A DNA stretch of 64,000 nucleotides from Helianthus annuus (lineage: Eukaryota > Streptophyta > Magnoliopsida > Asterales > Asteraceae). A program made the translations under genes and the position numbers. Positions 1 to 10,738 of this stretch are shown one piece after another. Numbering within the stretch: position 1 is the first letter of the stretch; the number at the start of each line of letters is the position of its first letter. Location: positions 31,073,058 through 31,137,057 of the forward strand of contig NC_035436.2 in NCBI RefSeq assembly GCF_002127325.2. The letters run 5' to 3'. Below the pieces are notes generated by a model. The model did no database searches, was not told the origin of the DNA, and saw only the letters and a list, made by a program, of their open reading frames with translations.

Positions 1-776
1 CTATGTGTTATATGCGTATGTGAATGTTACACGAACCGAACCGCACAACATATATCAAACGCACAAGGCCATTGGGCCGTATTGTTTGTACTCGGACCAT
101 AGGGCAACCGAGTGGGCTCGGCCCACTCCCCTTATACGCAAACAAACACTCCTTAGGGACTTGTTTTCTCATTTTTGCAAAACATAACACACACACAAGT
201 CACAAAACCCTAGTCGCTACTTCTCTCTCCCTCTCGTTTCTCTTGGAACCCGACGCAAACAACCCTTTGGCGAATTCGGATCACTCTCTCTCTCCTTGTT
301 TGATCTAACCGGTTAGTGATTACCGAATTATGTTTGTTGATTAGTTTTGGTTGACATGATGTTATGAATAATTGAATGGTTCTTGATGTGGTAACAATCA
401 TATGATTCGGGTTGCATGTTGTTAATTTGGAACCGTAGATGTTAATCGGATTTGATGTAGATATGTTTCTCTGCTATGTTCTTATGATTTGGTTGGTTAA
501 CTTATTGTTGTTCTAGTTAATCGGATCATGTTACTATTGCATAGGTATTAGTATTGTTGATTATTGCTTGTTCATGTTTAAACCGGTTAGGGTTCATATG
601 AAAGGCATGATAAATTTCCTGTTTGATCGATAATATGTTAGAAGAATGATTGGAAACTTGTTAATTGATTGTTATGATAAGTTTGGAAACTTGGATAAGT
701 GTAACCGATCTGCATGAAATCAGGAAAATTGTTACAAATTGCTAGTCTCGACACGGTTGCGAGTCGAGAACTCCCC

Positions 777-930
777 GTTGCGACTCGAGACCGGACCATG
801 ACAAGCCGAGACCGAGGTTGCGAGTCCCGTTGCGACTCGAGACCGGACCATGACAAGCCGAGACCGAGGTTGCGAGTCCCGTTGCGACTCGAGACCGGAT
901 CATGACAAACCGAGACCGCCCCTGTTGCGA
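777..930 (+). repeat. 52-bp CTCGAG-rich minisatellite in 5' LTR
   Basis: Units beginning GTTGCGACTCGAGACC start at 777, 829 and 881, an exact 52-bp period. The third copy decays into shorter GTTGCGACTCGAGATC units. The CTCGAG palindrome recurs. The same block is in the other LTR from about 8162. Confidence 0.9.
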
Positions 931-1458
931 CTCGAGATCTCATTCGTTGCGACTCGAGATCTCGACACCAGCCCAACTCGAGACCGCTTGGTCTCGACTC
1001 GATACTGTGAGCATGGGCACCTTATTGGACTGTTTAAATCTCATTGGGCCGATGTGTTATTGGGTTGCTATGTTATTTGGGCCGGGAACTATTGAATTTC
1101 ATCGGGTGAACCGCACAAGGATGTTGGGCATTGTGCGAGTCCAAATCTTGCATACGTTGTTAACTGTTAAAGTGTATTTGACTGATTACGTGTTGCCATG
1201 ATAAATACGTGTTAACTTTTGTGATACATACGTGCATTACTTGAAGTCAAAACCTGACTTGTATGGTAACCCTGTTAGGACGAGGTTGACCACTTTAGTT
1301 CAAGAACCTTTTGTGTATCTGCCGAGCAAACCAAGGTGAGTTCACACAGCCAAGGCATGGGATTCCTGGGTTGGGAATTGGGTTGGAATGTTGACATGGA
1401 ATGATTACTCGTACTTACGCAATCACTAGACTATAGACCATCGTCCTCAGGATAGTCA

Positions 1459-1683
1459 GGACACTTACGTAAAACCTGCGTAAACTAGTATCTACCATTG
1501 TCTCCCGGGTCGGGAGGACACTTACGTAAATCCTGCGTAACCTAATACCCACTACTGTCTTCCGGGTCAGAAGGACACTTACGTAAATCCTACGTAAACC
1601 CCACGCGTACCACTGTCCTCGGGGAAGGGCACTCACGTAAATCCTACGTGACCTTGTACGTATTCCTGTTCTCGGATTAAGAA
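1459..1683 (+). repeat. 55-57 bp tandem repeat in 5' LTR
   Basis: Units starting GGACACTTACGTAAA begin at 1459, 1516, 1573 and about 1628. Each holds a TTACGTAA-like palindrome and a second GCGTAA or ACGTAA half. The block is repeated in the right LTR near 8844-9068. Confidence 0.88.
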
Positions 1684-2192
1684 GAACACATGGTTGCAAA
1701 TAGTCTAGTAAGTACCATAATGGGAAGCCCCCGTTAGCAAAGGTAAACGTGGGAATCCCCCACTAGTAATATATATATAAGCATGGGAAACCCCCACCAT
1801 TAGTACATACATGCATGGGAAGCCCCAACTAGATGAACATACTCATTACTATTACGAACTTATTTTCTGTGAACTCGCTCAACTAGTTGTTGATTATCTG
1901 CTGCATGCCTTGCAGGACCTTAGGTACACTATGGAGCTTGCACCGGGAGGAGCAGGTCGTTGTGGGATACGGATCGTGAACGATATTTGAACTTATAACT
2001 TATTATGGGTTTTCATTATTATGCTTCCGCTACTTAAACAAAGTTTGGTTTGAACATCAATCGTATTGATTTGGGTTTTTGAACTACTTTAACTATTATA
2101 TGCTTGTTCAATATGATTGGTGGCTTGATCCTGGTCATGTCACGCCTCCAAGCGGTGGTACTCCGCGTGTGGATTTTGGGGGTGTGACAGAT

Positions 2193-2206
2193 TGGTATCA
2201 GAGCCA
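2193..2206 (+). other. Primer-binding site, initiator Met-tRNA type
   Basis: TGGTATCAGAGCCA lies 3 bp after the LTR end. It is complementary to the 3' end of plant initiator Met-tRNA, the usual primer of chromoviruses and copia elements. Confidence 0.92.
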
Positions 2207-2502
2207 TTGGTTATAGAGAACTTGGTTTTAATATGGGAAAACGTTTGTATTAAAACCAGACTATAACCAGAACAGTGATCTCAACGATCCACAACGACGC
2301 TTCGCTCCACGTGCAAGACTCGACACCCTAGGTAATAAAGTTTATGATTATTACCTGCATGCTAGAACTATATAGAACCTTGCTCGCATTACGCTTAGAT
2401 ACACAAGATACTATTACATGAGAATACCTACGTGCTTACGCTTTTCTGTCATCGCCCTACTCGCGAATCACTCTCACGTACGTTACTTTTACAATGAAGA
2501 TC

Positions 2503-3909
2503 ATGTCTGGACGAATTAACATGACTCAAGCCCAGCTAGAGGCTCTCGTTCAAGCTCAAGTTGTTGCGGCACTTGCAGCTGCTCAAGCAGGTAGTATATC
2601 CTGTAGTCATAACTTACGCTAGGATCTTTAGATCCTACACTCCTAAACTAGCCCTTGTATTTAAACTTTGCCCTATTCGTACACAATAGGTCAACCAGCG
2701 CAGCAGCAAGTTTGCACCTTTAAGAACTTCATGGACTGTCGTCCAAGTACTTTCAGCGGCACAGAGGGGGCAGTGGGACTCCTCCACTGGTTTGAGAAGC
2801 TGGAATCGGTGTTCAAGATGTGCGAATGCCCTGAGGCTCGCAGGGTGAAATACGCCACTGGAACGCTAGAAGGAATAGCACTAACTTGGTGGAACGCCCA
2901 AGTTCAGATCTTAGGGTTGGCAGCTGCTAACGCCACACCCTGGAACGAATTCAAGGAACTTATCAAGCGTGAGTACTGCACAAGGGATGATATCCACAAG
3001 TTGGAGAATGAGTTTTATCACTTGAAGATGACGGGGTCAGAGATAGAAGCTTACACGAAGCGATCGAACGAACTGGCTATCTTGTGCCCAACCATGGTAG
3101 ACCCTCCGATCAAACGCATCGAGTTGTACCTCAAGGGTCTAGCCTCAGAAATTCAGAGCCATGTTACATCGGCTAACCTCGACAACATTCAAGATATTCA
3201 GTGTCTTGCTCATCGCCTCACGGATCAGGCGGTGGAACAGAACAAGTTGCCCAAACGCATCAGTGCTACCACTTCAGCTGCTACTTCCACCACACCCAGT
3301 GACAACAAAAGAAAGTGGGATGGGGATTCTAGCAAAGGTTCAGCAACAGTTCAATCTCAAGCTCAGCAGCAAAAGACTGACCACTACCAGAGTCCTAGTC
3401 AGCAATCCTCTGGTGGTCATAGACAGAGAAGGTATCAAGGGTTTCACCCCAAGTGTCACAACTGCAACAGACATCACAGCGGCCAGTGCAACAAGGGTCG
3501 TTGTCAAAGATGTCTCAAGATGGGTCACGAGGCCAAAGACTGTAGGAGCCCACGGCCTGCAAATCAGAACCAGCAACCGCAACAACCAGCTCCCCAGAAC
3601 CCACAGCAGCAGCAGCCACAGCGTGGAAACCGGGGATGTTTCCAGTGTGGGGCTGAAGGTCATTTCAAACGCGACTGTCCTCAACTGAACCAGAACCAGA
3701 ATCGCAACAACAATAACCAGGGCAACGGGAACAACAACAACGGGGGAAACAACAACAACAATGGCAACGAGGCAAGGGGTCGAGCTTTCGTGTTAGGACG
3801 AGGAGATGCAATGAACGATCCCAATGTGGTTATGGGTAAGTTTCTCCTTGACGATATCTATGTTACTGTTTTATTGATTCGGGTGTGGATACAAGTTATA
3901 TTTCTGTGA
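2503..3909 (+). pseudogene. gag: Gag of Tekay-like element, split by a 99-bp intron and frameshifted before protease
   Basis: Gag forms the retrotransposon particle and binds its RNA. The likely start is ATG 2503 (MSGRINMTQ), a typical N-terminus for this group. A 99-bp stop-containing segment (2591-2689) with GT..AG ends interrupts it, and both sides are in one frame. Exon 2 holds the retrotransposon Gag domain (LHWFEKLE, LTWWNAQ, EFKELIKREY) and a basic Gln/Asn-rich tail. Cys-rich knuckles lie at 3454 (CHNC), 3502-3543 (CX2CX4HX4C) and 3637-3678 (CX2CX4HX4C). The frame runs into a one-base deletion in the TTATTGA stretch near 3871-3876. The protease active-site triplet DSG (3876-3884) is therefore in the next frame, and Gag ends abnormally at 3909. 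A programmed frameshift is possible but no slippery heptamer fits. Confidence 0.88.
2591..2689 (+). other. Putative spliceosomal intron inside gag
   Basis: The donor is CAG|GTAGTATATCC and the acceptor is ACACAATAG|GTCAACC. The segment is 99 bp, contains an in-frame TAG (2620-2622), and its removal joins Gag residues AQAG to QPAQQQ in frame. Confidence 0.65.
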
Positions 3910-6900
3910 AAGCCAGTAAACTGTTAAAACGTACATCAACACCCCTAAACACCAAACACGTCGTAGAACTAGCTAATGGTAAGAGTTTAGAAGCCACGCA
4001 AATAGTCAAGGGTTGTAGTATTGTCTTAGCCGGTCAAGCTTTCTCCATCGACCTTATTCCCATAGTCTTGGGAAGTTTTGACATCGTTATTGGGATGGAT
4101 TGGTTATCCCAACATCAGGCAGAGATCTTATGCAGTGAGAAGATCGTTCGTATTCCACGTTCTGGTCAAGAACCTCTCGAAGTTCAAGGCGACAAAAGTG
4201 GTGCTGTGGTTGGCATCATCTCTTTCCTAAAGGCGCAGAAATGTTTACGAAAGGGGCACACTGCCATTCTGGCACTCGTTACAGACGCATCAGCAAAGGA
4301 AAAGAAATTGGAGGATATTCCAGTTGTACGCGATTACCCTCAGGTGTTTCCTGAAGATTTACCTGGATTACCGCCTCACCGTCAGGTCGAATTTCAAATC
4401 GAGCTCGCTCCAGGAGCAGCACCCATAGCTCGCGCACCATACCGTCTAGCTCCATCAGAATTGGAGGAACTGTCAAAGCAGCTACAAGAGCTCTTGGAAA
4501 AGGGCTTCATTCGTCCAAGCTCTTCGCCATGGGGAGCTCCAGTACTATTTATGAAAAAGAAAGACGGTACGTTCAGAATGTGCATCGACTACCGTGAACT
4601 CAACAAGGTGACGGTGAAGAACCGTTATCCTCTTCCACGCATAGATGATTTATTCGACCAATTGCAAGGGTCGTGCTACTATTCGAAGATAGACCTGAGG
4701 TCAGGTTATCATCAGCTGAGAGTCCGGGAGGAGGACGTCTCCAAAACAGCATTCAGAACTCGTTACGGCCACTACGAGTTTCTTGTCATGCCGTTCGGGT
4801 TAACGAACGCGCCTGCCGTATTTATGGATCTCATGAACAGGGTGTGCAAACCCTATCTTGACAAGTTCGTCATAGTATTCATCGACGACATTCTAATTTA
4901 CTCCAAGAGTCAGGAGGAGCACGAGCAGCATCTACGCCTTATTCTGGAACTCCTACGGAAGGAACAGCTGTACGCTAAGTTTTCGAAATGCGACTTCTGG
5001 CTTCATGAAGTCCACTTTCTAGGCCACGTAGTGAACAAGGATGGGATCCATGTCGATCCATCCAAGGTAGACTCGATCAGGAACTGGCCTGCACCACGCA
5101 CTCCAACGGAAATACGCCAATTCTTGGGTCTGGCGGGTTATTACAGACGATTTATCAAGGATTTCTCAAAGATTGCTCAGCCGCTTACACTACTGACACA
5201 GAAGGGTGTCACCTACCGTTGGGGAGATCCCCAGGAAACTGCTTTTCAGCACCTAAAGGATAGACTTTGCAGTGCACCTATCCTCTCTTTGCCAGAGGGC
5301 ACAGACGACTTCGTGGTTTATTGTGATGCATCCATCCAGGGTCTTGGATGTGTGTTAATACAGCGCGACAAGGTCATTGCTTACGCTTCACGCCAACTCA
5401 AGATTCACGAACGGAACTACACGACGCACGATTTAGAGCTGGGAGCTGTAGTTTTCGCGCTTAAGATATGGCGACACTACCTGTACGGTACCAGGTGCAC
5501 GATTTACACCGATCACAGGAGTCTCGAGCATATTCTTAAGCAGAAGGATTTGAACATGCGTCAACGACGATGGGTTGAACTACTGAACGATTACGAATGC
5601 GCCATCAAGTACCATCCAGGCAAAGCCAACGTTCTGGCTGATGCCCTCAGTCGGAAAGACACTCTACCACGGCGCGTGCGAGCGCTACAGCTTACGATTC
5701 AGTCTAGCCTTCCAACACAGATACGAGATGCTCAGGCAGAAGCATTGAAACCAGAAAACGTCAGGGCTGAAGCCCTACGCGGCTCAAGGCAACGATTAGA
5801 ACAGAAGGCAGACGGCGCCTACTATGTAACGGGGCGTATTTGGGTCCCACTTTATGGCGGTCTACGCGAACTTGTAATGGATGAAGCTCACAAGTCTCGC
5901 TATTCGGTACATCCAGGGTCGGACAAAATGTACCACGACATCAGAACTACTTATTGGTGGCCTAGCATGAAGGCCCACATCGCTACTTATGTCGGCAAGT
6001 GCTTGACCTGTGCGAGAGTCAAGGTTGAATACCAGAAACCAGCGGGCCTACTTCAGCAGCCTAAGATACCGCAATGGAAATGGGAAGAAATTTCCATGGA
6101 TTTCGTTACAGGCCTACCTAGATCCCAGCGTGGGAATGATACCATATGGGTGATCCTGGATCGACTCACCAAGTCTGCACACTTCCTGGCTATAAAGGAA
6201 ACGGATAAGTTTTCCACTCTTGTAGACGTCTATCTCAAGGAAGTTGTCTCGAGGCACGGGGTGCCCACTTCAATCATTTCGGATCGGGATGCACGATTGA
6301 CATCAGAACTATGGCAAGCGATGCACAAATCTTTCGGCTCACAGTTAGACATGAGCACAGCATATCATCCTCAGACGGATGGGCAGTCTGAGCGAACGAT
6401 CTAAACTCTTGAAGACATGCTTCGGGCATGCGTTATTGATTTCGGCAACGGCTGGGAAAAGCACCTCCCTTTGGTGGAGTTCTCATACAATAACAGTTAT
6501 CACACCAGCATACAAGCCGCTCCATTCGAGGCATTGTACGGACGTAAATGCCGGTCACCTCTCTGTTGGGCAGAGGTGGGGGATAGTCAGATCACGGGTC
6601 CAGAGATCGTAGTGGACGCCACAGAAAAGATTGCACAAATACGACAACGCATGGCGGCAGCACGCGACCGTCAGAAAGCCTACGCGGACAAGCGTAGAAA
6701 GCCATTGGAATTTCAGGTCGGGGACCGGGTTTTACTTAAAGTCTCACCCTGGAAGGGTGTGGTACGTTTTGGCAAACGGGGCAAACTAAATCCGCGGTAC
6801 GTCGGACCGTTCGAAATCATTGAGAAAATCGGCAAAGTAGCCTACAAGCTAAACCTAGCAGCTGAACTCGGGGCAGTTCACAATGTATTTCACGTGTCGA

Positions 6901-7235
6901 ATCTGAAGAAGTGCCTATCAGATGAGACCCTTATCATTCCTTTCAAAGAACTCACTATCGACGAGCGGTTGCAGTTCGTCGAGGAACCAATAGAAATCAC
7001 GGACCGGGATGTGAAGGTCCTCAAACACAAGAGAATCCCTCTTGTTCGAGTTCGTTGGAACTCCAGGCGTGGCCCAGAGTACACCTGGGAACGCGAAGAC
7101 AGGATGACAGAAAAGTACCCCCAGTTATTCGGAACCAATGCAACCACTACTGAGGCTGAAGCTACTACTTCGAAATTTCGGGACGAAATTCCAGATCAAC
7201 GGGGGGAGGATGTGACACCCCAGGAAAACCAGTGA
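3876..7235 (+). pseudogene. pol: Pol polyprotein (PR-RT-RNase H-INT-chromodomain) with one premature stop
   Basis: This is the polyprotein that copies and integrates the element. Protease has DSG at 3876-3884 and IGMDWLS downstream. RT includes [23 protein letters not shown] and the catalytic IDD at 4881-4889 (FIDDILIYS). RNase H has [21 protein letters not shown] and ADALSRK. Integrase has an HHCC finger ([18 protein letters not shown]), catalytic D in SMDF and SDRD, and E in QSERTI. A TAA at 6402-6404 falls three codons after that Glu, at a position usually Gln, so a C-to-T change is likely. The same frame reopens and runs to 7235 through [18 protein letters not shown] and a chromodomain-like tail ([17 protein letters not shown]). 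With the upstream frameshift, this copy needs proteins in trans to move. Confidence 0.93.
7176..7217 (+). repeat. Internal duplicate of the polypurine-tract region
   Basis: TTTCGGGACGAAATT followed by ACGGGGGGAGGATGTGACA looks like the end of a related element's internal region joined to an LTR start. A second, diverged copy (TTTCGGGACGAAATTT, GTTGGGGATAATGTGACA) lies at 7278-7318 and abuts the real LTR. The first copy is inside the 3' end of the pol frame. Confidence 0.75.
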
Positions 7236-7299
7236 ACGATATAACTTACCTAGCTTCCTCAGCGAGTGCATACCAAATTTCGGGACGAAATTTCTTTTT

Positions 7300-7311
7300 A
7301 GTTGGGGATAA
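7300..7311 (+). other. Polypurine tract of Tekay-like element
   Basis: AGTTGGGGATAA directly precedes the LTR start TGTGACAACTCG at 7312. This is the expected second-strand priming site. Confidence 0.8.
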
Positions 7312-9576
7312 TGTGACAACTCGTACTTCGAACTTATCTTGTGTAACGTTATATGCTTACGTGAATTATATTATTTATATGAATGCTATGTGTTATATGC
7401 GTATGTGAATGTTACACGAACCGAACCGTACAACATATATCAAACGCACAAGGCCATTGGGCCGTATTGTTTGTACTCGGACCATAGGGCAACCGAGTGG
7501 GCTCGGCCCACTCCCCTTATACGCAAACAAACACTCCTTAGGGACTTGTTTTCTCATTTTTGCAAAACATAACACACACACAAGTCACAAAACCCTAGTC
7601 GCTACTTCTCTCCCCCTCTCGTTTCTCTTGGAACACGACGGCAACAACCCTTTGGCGAATTCGGATCACTCTCTCTCTCCTTGTTTGATCTAACCGATTA
7701 GTGATTACCGAATTATGTTTGTTGATTAGTTTTGGTTGACATGATGTTATGAATAATTGAATGGTTCTTGATGTGGTAACAATCATATGATTCGGGTTGC
7801 ATGTTGTTAATTTGGAACCGTAGATGTTAATCGGATTTGATGTAGATATGTTTCTCTGCTATGTTCTTATGATTTGGTTGGTTAACTTGTTGTTGTTCTA
7901 GTTAATCGGATCATGTTACTATTGCATAGGTATTAGTATTGTTGATTATTGCTTGTTCATGTTTAAACCGGTTAGGGTTCATATGAAAGGCATGATAAAT
8001 TTCCTGTTTGATCGATAATATGTTAGAAGAATGATTGGAAACTTGTTAATTGATTGTTATGATAAGTTTGGAAACTTGGATAAGTGTAACCGATCTGCAT
8101 GAAATCAGGAAAATTGTTACAAATTGCTAGTCTCGACACGGTTGCGAGTCGAGAACTCCCCGTTGCGACTCGAGACCGGACCATGACAAGCCGAGACCGA
8201 GGTTGCGAGTCCCGTTGCGACTCGAGACCGGACCATGACAAGCCGAGACCGAGGTTGCGAGTCCCGTTGCGACTCGAGATCGGACCATGACAAACCGAGA
8301 CCGCCCCTGTTGCGACTCGAGATCTCATTCGTTGCGACTCGAGATCTCGACACCAGCCCAACTCGAGACCGCTTGGTCTCGACTCGAGAATGTGAGCACG
8401 GGCACCTTATTGGACTGTTTAAATCTCATTGGGCCGATGTGTTATTGGGTTGCTATGTTATTTGGGCCGGGAACTATTGAATTTCATCGGGTGAACCGCA
8501 CAAGGATGTTGGGCATTGTGCGAGTCCAAATCTTGCATACGTTGTTAACTGTTAAAGTGTATTTGACTGATTACGTGTTGCCATGATAAATACGTGTTAA
8601 CTTATGTGATACATACGTGCATTACTTGAAGTCAAAACCTGACTTGTATGGGAACCCTGTTATGACGAGGTTGACCACTTTAGTTCAAGAACCTTTTGTG
8701 TATCTGCCGAGCAAACCAAGGTGAGTTCACACAGCCAAGGCATGGGATTCCCGGGTTGGGAATTGGGTTGGAATGTTGACATGGAATGATTACTCGTACT
8801 TACGCAATCACTAGACTATAGACCATCGTCCTCAGGATAGTCAGGACACTTACGTAAAACCTGCGTAAACTAGTATCTACCATTGTCTCCCGGGTCGGGA
8901 GGACACTTATGTAAATCCTGCGTAACCTAATACCCACTACTGTCTTCCGGGTCGGAAGGACACTTACGTAAATCCTACGTAAACCCCACGCGTACCACTG
9001 TCCTCGGGGAAGGGCACTCACGTAAATCCTACGTGACCTTGTACGTATTCCTGTTCTCGGATTAAGAAGAACACATGGTTGCAAATAGTCTAGTAAGTAC
9101 CGTAATGGGAAGCCCCCGTTAGCAAAGGTAAACGTGGGAATCCCCCACTAGTAATATATATATATAAGCATGGGAAACCCCCACCATTAGTACATACATG
9201 CATGGGAAGCCCCAACTAGATGAACATACTCATTACTATTACGAACTTATTTTCTGTGAACTCGCTCAACTAGTTGTTGATTATCTGCTACATGCCTTGC
9301 AGGACCTTAGGTACACTATGGAGCTTGCACAGGGAGGAGCAGGTCGTTGTGGGATACGGATCGTGAACGATATTTGAACTTATAACTTATTATGGGTTTT
9401 CATTATTATGCTTCCGCTACTTAAACAAAGTTTGGTTTGAACATCAATCGTATTGATTTGGGTTTTTGAACTACTTTAACTATTATATGCTTGTTCAATA
9501 TGATTGGTGGCTTGATCCTGGTCATGTCACGCCTCCAAGCGGTGGTACTCCGCGTGTGGATTTTGGGGGTGTGACA
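7312..9576 (+). repeat. 3' LTR of Tekay-like element, 2265 bp
   Basis: It starts TGTGACAACTCG and ends GGGGGTGTGACA, so it has TG..CA ends. It matches 1-2189 with few substitutions and carries the same 52-bp (from about 8162) and 57-bp (about 8844-9068) tandem blocks. Confidence 0.95.
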
Positions 9577-10738
9577 TCAGACACATCATAATCGAATCTC
9601 ACCTCACACGTCTACTACATACTAAAGCTTAGGAACACGTGGAAGCATGTATCACATAAACACATAGGCACATAACCACAGATTCACATAATCACAGAAG
9701 CACATAAGCACGTAGAGCACAGAATCACAGAGGCACATAATATCACGTAATCCTCCTATCAGTACACGGAAGCAGTCAGAATACAGAAACCTATTATTCA
9801 AAGTTCGCGAGTCATTCGTATATAGAGATCGCGTATAGCTTATCGATTAGTATAGTATAAGCATATATCGTAGCATAATGTCGTTCTTATTGTAGCGACT
9901 TGTTAGAGTATTGAGATAGAAGAGCAATGGGGTTGTGTGTGTCGATCGAAGTGAGAGCAAAAGTCGAGTAAATCTCAAAATTTTAAACACATAAACAGTA
10001 AACACATATAAACACATAAAATCAACAAGTCATCAGAGTCAGCAGTTGCGGGCTCAGAATCGAAACACACAAAAAAATCGAGAGATAGATTGTCTGCGGC
10101 TATTAGACATCGACTACCCAAAGCGATTCGACTATTCTCAAGGATTTGTCGTACACATTTTGACTTTCAGGATAGGGCCTCTGCCTCGATTCTTGGGCAT
10201 CCGGCGCACATCCCTCTAGCCGTATTGTGAGTTCAGGTCGTTGGAGTCCGTCGAGACTTTGGTGAGAGTTTTGGGTAAAATCCATGGACAAGCCGTCAAG
10301 GTTAGGGTTTCACCCCTAGCTTGACAACTTTCCCTTGATTTTAGTAAAATAAAGGAGATTATTCATCAAAATATGAATTTCACTCCTGGTTTGGTATAAT
10401 GCTCCCCGTTAAACAAGCGTTCGTTATTAAAAAAGAATAATGAAGAGATCATTGATAAGTTGATAAAAACAGCAATGATCAAGCAAATTACTCGAGAGTT
10501 TGCGGTTTTCACACCTAATCTTGACTAAATCGCTTTCTCATTATTGAAAATTCGAGTGCGGTGATAGTGTAGCGTAGGCGAAGATAACGAAGGATAGTAA
10601 TATGCTCATACATAGTCCCTAATGGACACGCACGAGTTGGCCTATTGGGTCCTAACTATAGTCTAGGTCTCTAAGACATCGACCCGAACTAGGTCGAGTA
10701 TTACCTAATTCCCTATAGTTATGGCTCTGATACCAACC
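9577..10738 (-). mobile_element. Leader/internal 5' part of a minus-strand gypsy element
   Basis: It lies directly downstream (minus sense) of the LTR and PBS at 10722-13584. It contains no convincing coding frame: AT-rich sequence with CACATAA-type runs near 9640-9770. It stops at the Tekay LTR, so the rest of this element should continue left of the window. The Tekay copy probably inserted here. Confidence 0.7.
10722..10735 (-). other. Primer-binding site, initiator Met-tRNA type, minus strand
   Basis: TGGCTCTGATACCA on plus is TGGTATCAGAGCCA on minus. It sits 3 bp after the minus-strand LTR end (TGTGACA). Confidence 0.9.

Larger units (their letters stand above)
1..2189 (+). repeat. 5' LTR of Tekay-like element (first 74 bp off-window)
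   Basis: It matches 7386-9576 nearly base for base and ends in GGGGGTGTGACA just before the primer-binding site. It holds three internal repeat blocks: a 52-bp minisatellite near 777-930, a 55-57 bp tandem block near 1459-1683 and short GGGAAGCCCC repeats near 1720-1835. Short open frames across it are translations of these repeats, not genes. Confidence 0.93.
1..9576 (+). mobile_element. Ty3/gypsy chromovirus (Tekay/Del-like) LTR retrotransposon, 5' edge cut by window
   Basis: Two long direct repeats (1-2189 and 7312-9576) flank a gag-pol region. The right LTR has 74 bp before the point matching base 1, so the full element is about 9.65 kb and starts 74 bp outside the window. Internal order is PBS, gag, protease, reverse transcriptase, RNase H, integrase, chromodomain-like tail and polypurine tract, which is the Ty3/gypsy order. 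The GPF motif and chromodomain-like C-terminus place it among chromoviruses. The LTRs differ only at scattered positions plus a 2-bp TA-run indel, so insertion is fairly recent. The left flank is off-window and the TSD cannot be checked. Confidence 0.92.

Noticed and set aside
638..976. Minus-strand 112-codon frame present in both Tekay LTRs
   Set aside because: It is the translation of the 52-bp minisatellite; the second copy at 8023-8361 exists only because LTRs are duplicated.
3868..3880. Programmed -1 frameshift between gag and pol
   Set aside because: No X XXY YYZ heptamer in the right frame, and a single lost T explains it. Not excluded without sibling copies.
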